In this document: one piece after another, positions 1 through 6,303 of the stretch
How the letters are laid out: each line of letters opens with the position of its first letter
How positions within the stretch are numbered: position 1 is the stretch's first letter
DNA from: Paracoccaceae bacterium
GTDB lineage: Bacteria; Pseudomonadota; Alphaproteobacteria; Rhodobacterales; Rhodobacteraceae
Assembly (NCBI GenBank): GCA_023263735.1
Contig: JALQUQ010000104.1
Span: 1 to 8,556, forward strand
Length of the DNA stretch: 8,556 nucleotides
Direction of reading: 5' to 3'
Notes under the pieces: model-generated
Databases searched by the model: none
What the model was told of the DNA's origin: nothing
Seen by the model: the letters and a program-made list of their open reading frames with translations, nothing else
Translations under genes and position numbers: made by a program

Positions 1-8
1 TAGGCGAA

Positions 9-153
9 GGACATCTGCTGGCCTTGGACTTGTGCGCCGATGCACCATCAGGCGACGAAGATGCGCAATGGCCATCTTTGTCAAACCAACTACCATTAAT
101 CCGATCAAGAGGAGACCCAATGGGACATCTGCTGAACGGGACTTGGCGCGATG
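9..153. repeat. Imperfect direct repeat flanking the first gene's start
   Basis: Bases 9-42 and 123-153 are near copies, offset by 114 bases. Both begin with the same 12-mer GGACATCTGCTG (9-20 and 123-134). They then share, in order, GGACTTG, GCGC and GATG. By hand alignment 28 of the 31 bases of the second copy match, with three single-base gaps. The second copy is the first codons of the reductase gene starting at 120; the first copy lies upstream. The gaps sum to three and the offset is a multiple of three, so the frame is kept, but the first copy has no ATG at the matching place. It looks like a decayed local duplication of the gene's 5' end. Apart from this, bases 1-106 show no convincing gene or promoter. 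Confidence 0.65.
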
Positions 154-1100
154 AATGGTACGATACGTCCAAAACGGGCGGGGCGTTCGAACGCACAACG
201 GCGGGGTTTCGCAATTGGGTCACGCCCGACGGCGCTCCGGGTCCTTCGGGCGCGGGCGGTTTTGCCGCTGAAAGCGGGCGTTATCACCTTTTCGTCTCCT
301 ACGCCTGCCCTTGGGCACACCGGACCCTGATCTTTCGCGCTTTGAAGGGGCTGGAGGATCACATCGACATCTCGGTCGTTCATCCGGATATGTTGTCTGA
401 CGGTTGGACCTTTGCCAGCGACTTTCCGGGTACGACCGGCGACCGGCAATTCGGCCTGCCTTTCTTGCGCGACATCTATACCCGCGCCGTTCCCGATGTT
501 TCGGGCCGGGTCACGGTGCCGATCCTGTGGGACAAGAAAACCGGCCAGATCGTTTCGAATGAATCCAGCGAGATCATCCGCATGTTCAACACAGCCTTTG
601 ACGGGCTGACCGGGAACCGAATGGATTTCTGGCCCGAAGACCTGCGCGCAGGGATCGAGGTGGTGAACGACCGCATCTATCACGGCGTGAACAACGGGGT
701 TTATCGCGCTGGTTTTGCCACCACCCAGGCTGCCTATGACGCGGCGGTGGCCGAAGTGTTCGAAACGTTGGATTGGGCCGAAGACCATTTGTCACGGCAC
801 CGCTATCTGATGGGCGACCGCGTGACCGAGGCGGATTGGCGATTTCTGCCCAGCCTGCTGCGGTTCGATCCGGTGTATCACGGGCATTTCAAATGCAACC
901 GCCGCCGCATCGCCGATTATCAGAACCTGTCGGGCTATATGCGGGAATTGTACCAATGGCCCGGGGTGGCGGCGACCGTCTTTCCCGATCACTACATTCG
1001 GCATTATCATTACAGCCACGATACGATCAATCCGAACCGGATCATCCCGATTGGCCCAAAGATTGATCTGACCACGCCCCATGGTCGCGACACGGTATAG
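120..1100 (+). CDS. yqjG: Glutathionyl-hydroquinone reductase (Xi-class glutathione transferase, YqjG/ECM4 family)
   Basis: This 326-residue cytosolic enzyme is predicted to remove glutathione from glutathionyl-hydroquinones by thiol chemistry, giving free hydroquinone. The diagnostic CPWAHR motif follows SYA at residues 63-68, so Cys63 is the expected catalytic thiol, at the same number as I recall for E. coli YqjG (about 328 residues). The N-terminal half is thioredoxin-like. The helical C-terminal half carries the family signatures VNNGVYRAGFA, LMGDRVTEADWR, RFDPVYHGHFKCN and TINPNRIIPIGP. The frame is open further upstream (an ATG lies at 24), but I chose ATG 120 because AAGAGGAG lies at 107-114 with five bases of spacing and the protein then matches the family N-terminus (GHLLNGTW). 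The stop at 1100 abuts the ribosome site of the small gene at 1110, so the two are probably cotranscribed. The substrate is not visible from sequence. Confidence 0.95.
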   Translation: MGHLLNGTWRDEWYDTSKTGGAFERTTAGFRNWVTPDGAPGPSGAGGFAAESGRYHLFVSYACPWAHRTLIFRALKGLEDHIDISVVHPDMLSDGWTFASDFPGTTGDRQFGLPFLRDIYTRAVPDVSGRVTVPILWDKKTGQIVSNESSEIIRMFNTAFDGLTGNRMDFWPEDLRAGIEVVNDRIYHGVNNGVYRAGFATTQAAYDAAVAEVFETLDWAEDHLSRHRYLMGDRVTEADWRFLPSLLRFDPVYHGHFKCNRRRIADYQNLSGYMRELYQWPGVAATVFPDHYIRHYHYSHDTINPNRIIPIGPKIDLTTPHGRDTV

Positions 1101-1109
1101 AGGAAACCC

Positions 1110-1295
1110 ATGCCCCTGCTTGTTCTGGTCTTGATCGTTGGGGTTTTCGCCTACCTCTGGTGGGATCGGCGTCATTCCAGCCTGACCCGTATGTGCATGT
1201 GGCGGCAGGAAAAATCGGAAAACCAATGGCGCTGTGCCGCATGTGGGGCCGTTCACCCCGGGGCGGCCAGCCCCCGGGTGTGTCTGCGATCCTAA
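1110..1295 (+). CDS. Small membrane-anchored four-cysteine protein, function unknown
   Basis: This 61-residue product begins with a hydrophobic segment (residues 2-18, LLVLVLIVGVFAYLWW core). It then becomes polar and basic (DRRH). The soluble tail has cysteines at 29, 42, 45 and 58, including CAAC at 42-45, which is compatible with a small zinc ribbon. The start is supported by GAGGAAA at 1100-1106, which shares its first base with the stop codon of the preceding reductase gene. That spacing implies translational coupling. I recall similar short proteins in roseobacter genomes but know no assigned function. It is likely an inner-membrane protein with its tail in the cytoplasm, because positive charges follow the helix; the orientation is inferred. 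The linkage to a glutathione-dependent reductase hints at redox or quinone chemistry near the membrane, but this is only context. Confidence 0.7.
   Translation: MPLLVLVLIVGVFAYLWWDRRHSSLTRMCMWRQEKSENQWRCAACGAVHPGAASPRVCLRS
1254..1280 (+). repeat. GC-rich inverted repeat inside the small gene
   Basis: CACCCCGGGGC (1254-1264) and GCCCCCGGGTG (1270-1280) can pair around a five-base loop (GGCCA) with one mismatch in 11 positions. The hairpin lies inside the last third of the 61-residue gene, so it also encodes the region around the third and fourth cysteines. No T run follows, so it is not a typical intrinsic terminator. It could attenuate or stabilise the transcript between the small gene and the DUF1989 gene, or simply reflect GC-rich codons. 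Confidence 0.45.
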
Positions 1296-1302
1296 AGAGC
1301 GC

Positions 1303-1332
1303 TTGTTGCGTTCCGGCGGCTTGGGCTAGCAT
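1303..1332 (+). promoter_or_regulatory. Possible promoter for the DUF1989 gene
   Basis: TTGTTG (1303-1308) and TAGCAT (1327-1332) are separated by 18 bases and sit in the 58-base gap before the DUF1989 gene, with GAGGT 1345-1349 as its ribosome site just downstream. The TTG-rich -35 and CTAGCAT-type -10 resemble housekeeping promoters of alphaproteobacteria. The match is loose, and readthrough from the upstream genes is an equally possible source of transcription. Confidence 0.3.
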
Positions 1333-1353
1333 CGCCCGAAACACGAGGTCGCC

Positions 1354-2232
1354 ATGAAACTGCATGTTCCCGAACATCCCGCCCCATCGGATGCGCAAGC
1401 CCGCAAATCTGTGGCCCCCGTCATCTGTTATCCCCCCGAAACCCTGCCGTCGGTCGATCTGGCGGCCTATCGCGCGGCCCGCGAGGGTTGGGCACTGACC
1501 GAAGAGGTTCTGGTGCCGCCCCGGGATGCCAAGGGGTTCAGGGTTCCCGCCGGACATTTTTTTCGCATCCTGTCTGTTGAGGGCCCGCAGGTCGGCGATT
1601 TGAACCTGTGGAGCGCGCAGGATCTGTCAGAGCGGTTCTTTTCCGGCAAGACCCGGGCGCTGCATGGCACCCACCTGAGTTCTGGTGACCGGATGTGGTC
1701 AAACCTGCCCTATCTGCGCCCCATGGCCACGATCACCGATGACACGCTGGATTGGTATGGGTTCGATGCGTTCGGCTGTTCGGTTCACGATGTGATCGGC
1801 ACGCGCTGCGATCCCTACACCCACCATGTGCTGAGCGACGGCGATCATTATCATTATTGCTGCCATTCCAACCTGACGCGGGCCCTGTCGGCGGCGTCAC
1901 AGATCAAACCGCAGGACTGCGAATGTCATGTGCATGATGTGCTGAATGTGTTCATGGCCACCGGATTTTCGCGCGAAACCGGGCAATACATCATGAAGGC
2001 CAGCCCGGTTCGCCCCGGTGATTATCTGGAATTCTTTGCCGAGATCGATCTTTTGGGGGCTTTGTCGGCCTGTCCGGGGGGGGATTGTTCGGCCGAGCAT
2101 TCGTCGGATGCGGCGGCCTGCTATCCGCTTTTGGTGCAGGTCTACGCGCCCAAGGCCCCGCCCAAAGGCTGGAAAGAGCCCGCGCGCAACGGATATGACC
2201 GCACGCACGGGCTTTCGCCGGATCAGCAGTAA
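1354..2232 (+). CDS. DUF1989 / urea carboxylase-associated family protein, stand-alone
   Basis: The 292-residue product belongs to the DUF1989 family (urea carboxylase-associated proteins). Visible signatures are GDRMWSNLPYL (111-121), a DTLDWYG stretch (130-136), GCSVHDVIGTRCDP (141-154) and SPVRPGDYLEFFAEIDLLGALSACPGGDC (217-245). Histidines and cysteines cluster at 142-194 (C142, H145, C152, H157, H158, H165, H167, C169, C170, H171, C189, C191, H192, H194), which fits metal binding. Some paired members of the family (CgdA/CgdB) deiminate carboxyguanidine beside a guanidine/urea carboxylase. Here there is one copy, about 50 residues longer at the N-terminus than I expect for those, and no carboxylase in view, so that activity should not be assumed. 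The start is ATG 1354 with CGAGGT at 1344-1349. The 3' end overlaps the convergent aldo/keto reductase gene by 10 bases. Confidence 0.85.
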   Translation: MKLHVPEHPAPSDAQARKSVAPVICYPPETLPSVDLAAYRAAREGWALTEEVLVPPRDAKGFRVPAGHFFRILSVEGPQVGDLNLWSAQDLSERFFSGKTRALHGTHLSSGDRMWSNLPYLRPMATITDDTLDWYGFDAFGCSVHDVIGTRCDPYTHHVLSDGDHYHYCCHSNLTRALSAASQIKPQDCECHVHDVLNVFMATGFSRETGQYIMKASPVRPGDYLEFFAEIDLLGALSACPGGDCSAEHSSDAAACYPLLVQVYAPKAPPKGWKEPARNGYDRTHGLSPDQQ

Positions 2233-3206
2233 TAGGTTTCGATCTCAAGCAACTGGCTTTGGCCATAGCGGTCGCCCCAGGCAAAACCCGCCGGCAGGAT
2301 GCGGTCGATTTCGGCCCAATCCTCATCGGTAAAGCGGATCGTCGGTGCGGCGAGCCATGCGCTTAGGTTTTCGGCCTTGCGGGTTCCGGGGATCGGGATC
2401 AGATGGTCCCCCTTTTGCAAGACCCAAGCCAAGGCCGCGGCGGGAGTGGACCACCCGCGCGCGCGGGCGAAGTCGCGGAATTTGTCGATCGCCGCCACGT
2501 TGCGCGAAAAGTTCGGTTCCATGAACCGGGGGTTCACACCGCGGAAGACGTCTTGCACATCGGCCAGAGACAGGGGCGTGTCGCCAAACATCCCGCGGCC
2601 CAGCGGCGAAAACGGCACAAAGGCGATCCCCAGATCCTTGCAGGCCCGGATGACACCCAGCTCTGGTTGGCGCGACCATAGCGAATACTCGTTCTGAACG
2701 GCGGTGACCGGGTGGATCGCATGGGCGTCACGAATGGTCGAAGGCCCCACTTCCGACAGGCCATAGCCTCCAATCAGACCTTCCTTGACGAATTTCGCTA
2801 AGGTCTCGATCACTTCTTGCAGCGGGCGGGCGTGTTCGCGGCGATGGATATAAAACAGCTCCACATGGTCCCGGCCCAGCCGCTTGAGCGACCCTTCCAG
2901 CTCTGCGCGCAAATGGGCTTCGGAATTGTTGACCCGACGCGGTGGGCCATTTTCAAAGCTGGCCTTGGTCGCGATGGCGACCTTGGCCTTTCTGCTGGCA
3001 AGCCATTGGCCCAAAAGGCTTTCGCTGATGCCCATGCCATAGACATTCGCGGTGTCGATGAAATCGATCCCGGCGTCATAGACGGCATCCATACATTTCA
3101 GGCTTTCTTCGGTTGTGGTGGCCCCAAAGATGCCGCCAAAGGACATGGCCCCAAAACCGATTCCGCCGACCCATGGGCCATTGGCCCCCAATTTGCGCTG
3201 TTCCAT
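2223..3206 (-). CDS. Aldo/keto reductase, NADPH-dependent
   Basis: This is a 327-residue TIM-barrel oxidoreductase of the aldo/keto reductase superfamily, predicted to reduce an aldehyde or ketone with NADPH. The full catalytic tetrad is visible: Asp51 in DFIDTANVYG, Tyr56 in the same motif, Lys81 in IATKASF and His121 in FYIHRRE. The cofactor end is also present: FVPFSPLGRGMFG, and IPIPGTRKAENLSAW near the C-terminus. The length is normal for the family. The start at 3206 is preceded by an AAGGGAAG ribosome site (complement of 3211-3218). It lies 49 bases downstream of the SHMT-like gene on the same strand and is probably cotranscribed with it, which suggests its substrate is an aldehyde released by that PLP enzyme. 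This link is inferred. The stop overlaps the DUF1989 stop on the other strand. Confidence 0.93.
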   Translation of the reverse strand: MEQRKLGANGPWVGGIGFGAMSFGGIFGATTTEESLKCMDAVYDAGIDFIDTANVYGMGISESLLGQWLASRKAKVAIATKASFENGPPRRVNNSEAHLRAELEGSLKRLGRDHVELFYIHRREHARPLQEVIETLAKFVKEGLIGGYGLSEVGPSTIRDAHAIHPVTAVQNEYSLWSRQPELGVIRACKDLGIAFVPFSPLGRGMFGDTPLSLADVQDVFRGVNPRFMEPNFSRNVAAIDKFRDFARARGWSTPAAALAWVLQKGDHLIPIPGTRKAENLSAWLAAPTIRFTDEDWAEIDRILPAGFAWGDRYGQSQLLEIETYYC

Positions 3207-3255
3207 CCGGCTTCCCTTTCTGTTGGCGACAAGGAAGCCGATTGAACTCCGGGCG

Positions 3256-4584
3256 TCAACCGTGGCCGTTCACATAAGCCAGCCCCGTGAACTGCGCCCG
3301 CAAGGCCCGGGTGCGATGGGCCACGGTTTCCGGCGCATTGGCCCGCAGGCCTTCGGCAATCAGATCGGCCAGCGCGGCAGCATCCGAAACGGTGACCCCA
3401 CGGCGCACCAGTTCCGGTGTGCCGATCCGCAGACCATTCAGATCGCCCGGCACTTCGTCCGTTGGAAGCCCGATGCCACAGGCCAGAAACCCGGCCTTGC
3501 GAAGGGTCTTTGACGCGGTTTGCCCGCCGCCAAAGGGCGCCGCCAACACCGCGAACTGGTGCGAGGTCGTGGCCACGCCGCCCTTTCCACGGAAAACGGG
3601 AATGCCGCGCGCCTCTAACGCTTTGGCCAGTGCCACGGAAACCTCTACCATCGCCTTGGCATAGGCTTGGCCATGGTCGCGCCAATCCAGCAAGGTGATG
3701 GCCAAGGCGGCCGATTTTGCCGCGTCAAAATTGGCGGTCATGCCCGGAAAGGCAATGCGATCCAACGTTTCGGCGATATGGGCGTCACGCGTGACGATCA
3801 GGCCCCCGGCAGGCCCGCCCAGCGATTTATAGGTGCTCATCGTCATCAGATGCGCGCCCTGATCCAGCGGGTTTTGCCAAGCTTTGCCCGCGATGATCCC
3901 GCATTGATGGGCGGCGTCAAACAAGACATGCGCGCCGACCTCGTCCGCGATGGCGCGGATTTCGGCAACTGGATGCGCGAACAGGTTCAAGGACCCGCCA
4001 ATCGTGATCAATCGCGGGCGTTCCCGCAGTGCCAAGGCCCGCAAACCGTCGAGATCGATGGTATATCCATCTGCATTGACCGGAGCGGCAAAGGTTTTCA
4101 GACCGTAAAGCCCGGCGCAGCCATCGGCGTGATGGGTCACATGGCCGCCCACGGCGGGCGGCGGGGCGATGATGGTATCCCCCGGTTTTGTCAGCGCCAT
4201 AAAGCCGTAAAGGTTCGCCAATGCCCCAGACCCGACCCGAATTTCGGCATGGGTGGCGCCGAAAATTTCACAGGCGAGTTCGGCGGCAATGACCTCGAGC
4301 TCTTCGATCGCCTCAAGCCCCATTTCATATTTGTCGCCCGGATAGCCCAGCGAGGGGCGCGACCCCAATCCCCGTGCAAGCGCCGCCTCGGCGCGGGGGT
4401 TCATCACATTCGTTGCCGGGTTCAGGTTAAAGCAGTCCTGATCGTGGATTTGCTGGTTCTGCCGGATCAGCGCCTCGATCCGATCATTGACCACCGAAGA
4501 GGGGGCCGAAACCTGTGTGGCCAGAGATTGGATATAGGTCTCGCACGCGGCAGGAACCCAAGGGCGGAAAGCGGAATGCGGCAT
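3256..4584 (-). CDS. Atypical serine hydroxymethyltransferase-fold PLP enzyme (probable amino-acid aldolase)
   Basis: This 442-residue fold-type I PLP enzyme is homologous to SHMT. Conserved features are GYPGDKYEMG (80-89), GSGALAN (118-124), GGHVTHH (146-152) with His148 to stack on PLP, DAAHQCG with Asp223 and His226, STYKSLGGPAGG with Lys253 as the Schiff-base lysine, and LRIGTPELVRRG with Arg386 for the substrate carboxylate. Against E. coli GlyA from memory, Tyr55 and Glu57 become Pro77 and Leu79, Ser35 becomes Ala57 and His228 becomes Tyr252. Glu57 is central to folate-dependent hydroxymethyl transfer, so this is probably not a housekeeping glyA. Folate-independent aldolase or alpha-methylserine-type chemistry is a better guess. 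I chose ATG 4584, preceded by AAAGGAG (complement of 4592-4598, seven bases of spacing). The longer in-frame ATG at 4617 lacks such a site. The aldo/keto reductase gene follows, and a LysR gene is divergent. Confidence 0.88.
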   Translation of the reverse strand: MPHSAFRPWVPAACETYIQSLATQVSAPSSVVNDRIEALIRQNQQIHDQDCFNLNPATNVMNPRAEAALARGLGSRPSLGYPGDKYEMGLEAIEELEVIAAELACEIFGATHAEIRVGSGALANLYGFMALTKPGDTIIAPPPAVGGHVTHHADGCAGLYGLKTFAAPVNADGYTIDLDGLRALALRERPRLITIGGSLNLFAHPVAEIRAIADEVGAHVLFDAAHQCGIIAGKAWQNPLDQGAHLMTMSTYKSLGGPAGGLIVTRDAHIAETLDRIAFPGMTANFDAAKSAALAITLLDWRDHGQAYAKAMVEVSVALAKALEARGIPVFRGKGGVATTSHQFAVLAAPFGGGQTASKTLRKAGFLACGIGLPTDEVPGDLNGLRIGTPELVRRGVTVSDAAALADLIAEGLRANAPETVAHRTRALRAQFTGLAYVNGHG

Positions 4585-4623
4585 GGCTGATCTCCTTTGG
4601 CGATACCCTGACGCCATCTCCGC

Positions 4624-4644
4624 TTGCGGGCAAATCAGATTTGC
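4624..4644. promoter_or_regulatory. Candidate LysR operator with TTGC/GCAA half-sites
   Basis: GCAAAT (4630-4635), CAG, ATTTGC (4639-4644) form a perfect 15-base interrupted palindrome. A further TTGC at 4624-4627 makes a second palindrome, TTGC-GG-GCAA (4624-4633), sharing the middle half-site. The three half-sites sit in the 92-base divergent spacer, 39 bases from the SHMT-like start and 32 bases from the LysR start. This is where a LysR-type regulator would bind to control itself and the divergent operon. The site length fits the group, although the strict T-N11-A form is not clear. Confidence 0.55.
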
Positions 4645-4646
4645 GG

Positions 4647-4670
4647 AAAATTAGGGTTAGAAAAATTAGG
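4647..4670. repeat. AAAATTAGG direct repeat in the divergent spacer
   Basis: AAAATTAGG occurs at 4647-4655 and again at 4662-4670, with starts 15 bases apart. GTTAG in between adds a third partial copy of the TTAG core. This AT-rich patch stands out from its GC-rich surroundings and lies between the TTGC/GCAA palindrome and the LysR start codon. It may hold the promoter elements of one or both divergent genes or a second regulator contact. I cannot place -35 and -10 boxes confidently on either strand. Confidence 0.45.
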
Positions 4671-4676
4671 CCTCAT

Positions 4677-5558
4677 ATGCCCGTTCATCCGCCGAACCCG
4701 CCCGATTTTCCGTTGAACGCCCTCCGCGCATTCGAGGCGGCGGCGCGGTTGGGGGGCTTTGCGGCAGCGGCTGTCGAACTGGGCGTTACGCCCGGGGCGG
4801 TCGCGGCCCAGATCAAATCGCTGGAAAGCCGGATCGGGGTCGCGCTGTTTGATCGACGGGCGCAGGGCGTCGCCTTGACCCCGGTGGCGGCCAAGGTGTT
4901 TCCGCAGCTTCAATCGGCCTTTGATGCGCTGGCCATGGCCAGTCGCACGCTTCGCGAAGAGGCACAGCCCCAGCGGGTGCATATCGCGGCCTTGCCCTGT
5001 TTGGCGCAACTGTGGCTGTCGCCGCAATTGCCGGGGCTGCGGGCCCGTTCGCCCGAGATCGTGGTGTCGATCACGGCGATGGAAACGCCCCCGCAGGTGA
5101 AACGCAGCCCTTATGATCTGTGTCTTTTCTATGGAACCGGGCCGGGGCAGCGTTTGGCCGATGATGTGATCTTTCCGGTTTGCACGCCCGAGATTGCCGC
5201 GCGGCTGCATCATCCCCAGCAATTGGGGGCGCTGCCCTGCATTGCCGATGCCAGTTGGGCGCAGGATTGGCCGAATTGGATGCGTCATGTCGGGGCAGGT
5301 GAGGTTGTGGTCAAGGGCCCCGTCTATTCGCTTTATTCCCTTGCCGTCGAAGAGGCGGTGAACGGGGGCGGCGTTCTGATGGGACATGCCGATCTGATCG
5401 CCCGTCATTTGGAAACGGGCCGTCTGGTGGCGCCCTTTCCGCAAAAGCTGCGATTGGATCGCGGGCTTTACCTTTGGTCATCGCGGGCAAAGGCAAGGCA
5501 GGGCGGCCCAATCGCCTTGGTTCAGGACTGGTTGGTCAAGGGGCAAAGGCCGCTGTAA
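4677..5558 (+). CDS. LysR-type transcriptional regulator (GcvA-like)
   Basis: This 293-residue DNA-binding protein has an N-terminal winged helix-turn-helix at about residues 12-70 ([17 protein letters not shown], then [17 protein letters not shown], then LFDRR). The opening [13 protein letters not shown] is typical of the GcvA/AmpR branch. The rest, from about residue 95, is the periplasmic-binding-protein-like effector domain. I chose ATG 4677 because the HTH then begins at the usual distance from the start. The ribosome site is weak (TTAGG at 4666-4670), and the open frame extends upstream to 4515 into the SHMT-like gene, which is not plausible coding. It is divergent from the SHMT-like/aldo-keto reductase pair, the classic layout for a LysR regulator and its target, so it probably responds to that pathway's substrate or product. 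Its 3' end overlaps the deoD gene by 23 bases, tail to tail. Confidence 0.92.
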   Translation: MPVHPPNPPDFPLNALRAFEAAARLGGFAAAAVELGVTPGAVAAQIKSLESRIGVALFDRRAQGVALTPVAAKVFPQLQSAFDALAMASRTLREEAQPQRVHIAALPCLAQLWLSPQLPGLRARSPEIVVSITAMETPPQVKRSPYDLCLFYGTGPGQRLADDVIFPVCTPEIAARLHHPQQLGALPCIADASWAQDWPNWMRHVGAGEVVVKGPVYSLYSLAVEEAVNGGGVLMGHADLIARHLETGRLVAPFPQKLRLDRGLYLWSSRAKARQGGPIALVQDWLVKGQRPL

Positions 5559-6234
5559 GCGCGATCTTCACCATGTCGCCAAAGCTTTGTTCACGCTGAT
5601 CGGCGGGCAATGCCTCGCCCGTCAGGATGTGATCGGATACGGTCAGCACCGACAGGGCCCGTGCGCCATGGCGGGCGGCCAGAATGTAAAGCTCGGCGGT
5701 TTCCATTTCGACAGCCAGACAGCCATGGCGTTGCAGTTGCTCGGCCAGATCGGGGCGTTCGTCATAAAAGGTATCCGAGCTGAAGATCGATCCAACCCGC
5801 GCGGCCCCGCCCGAGGCGGCATGGGCGCGTGACAACAGGCCGAAATCGGCACAGGGGGCAAAGTTCAACTCACGGAAAATCGCGCTGGACGGGGTACCGA
5901 TGGTTGAGGCCGTCATGGCAAGGATGACGTCGCGCACGTTGACATCGGGTTGCATGGCGCCACACGATCCGATCCGGATCAAAGTTTTGGCCCCATAGTC
6001 GCGGATCAGCTCATTGGCATAGATCGACAGCGATGGCATTCCCATTCCCGAACCGTGAATGGTCACACGATGACCATTCCACGTGCCGGTGTACCCCAGC
6101 ATGCCGCGCACCTCATTGACCAGAACCGCGTCCTTCAAAAAGGTCTGTGCCGCCCAGCGTGCCCGGTAGGGATCGCCGGGCAACAGCACGGTTTCTGCGA
6201 TTTCCCCCGGTTTCGCCCCGATATGAAAGGTCAT
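5536..6234 (-). CDS. deoD: Purine nucleoside phosphorylase, DeoD type
   Basis: This 232-residue cytosolic enzyme is predicted to split purine (deoxy)nucleosides with phosphate into base and (deoxy)ribose 1-phosphate for salvage. It follows the hexameric DeoD pattern end to end: His4 in [14 protein letters not shown] (18-25) with Gly20 and Arg24, [11 protein letters not shown] with Arg43, RIGSCGA with Arg87, VEMETAELY with Glu176 and Glu178, and VSDHI with Asp201 followed by Arg214, the catalytic pair of the family. E. coli DeoD is 239 residues, so this one is full length. ATG 6234 is preferred because AAAGG (complement of 6244-6248) lies nine bases before it. The in-frame ATG at 6243 would sit directly against that site. 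No other deo genes are visible. The gene is divergent from the beta-glucosidase and overlaps the LysR gene at its 3' end. Confidence 0.94.
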   Translation of the reverse strand: MTFHIGAKPGEIAETVLLPGDPYRARWAAQTFLKDAVLVNEVRGMLGYTGTWNGHRVTIHGSGMGMPSLSIYANELIRDYGAKTLIRIGSCGAMQPDVNVRDVILAMTASTIGTPSSAIFRELNFAPCADFGLLSRAHAASGGAARVGSIFSSDTFYDERPDLAEQLQRHGCLAVEMETAELYILAARHGARALSVLTVSDHILTGEALPADQREQSFGDMVKIALTAAFAP

Positions 6235-6303
6235 TCTGCGCATCCTTTGACTGGTGTGTCGGGGCAGCGTAGGCAATGTCGATGGGGATGCAAAGTGCAG
6301 AAT

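Noticed and set aside
24..119. Longer N-terminus for the reductase from the ATG at 24
   Set aside because: The extra 32 residues do not resemble the family, and a strong ribosome site at 107-114 supports the ATG at 120. The similarity of part of this segment to the gene start is reported as a repeat instead.
105..788. - strand open frame of 227 residues opposite the hydroquinone reductase
   Set aside because: It is a shadow of the reductase frame; no ribosome site or domain supports it.
3667..4590. Long + strand open frame of 307 residues opposite the SHMT-like gene
   Set aside because: It is antisense to a clear PLP enzyme with conserved motifs. Its translation shows no recognisable domain, and long antisense frames are common in GC-rich DNA.
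4599..4615. Possible hairpin GGCG...CGCC just before the SHMT-like start
   Set aside because: Only four base pairs form around a nine-base loop, which is expected by chance at this GC content.
4585..4617. Longer start for the SHMT-like protein at 4617
   Set aside because: The AAAGGAG site at 4592-4598 is placed for the ATG at 4584, and the extra 11 residues would be encoded across that site.
4635..5444. - strand open frame of 269 residues opposite the LysR gene
   Set aside because: It is Arg/Gln/Gly-rich with no known fold, and lies entirely against a well-supported regulator.
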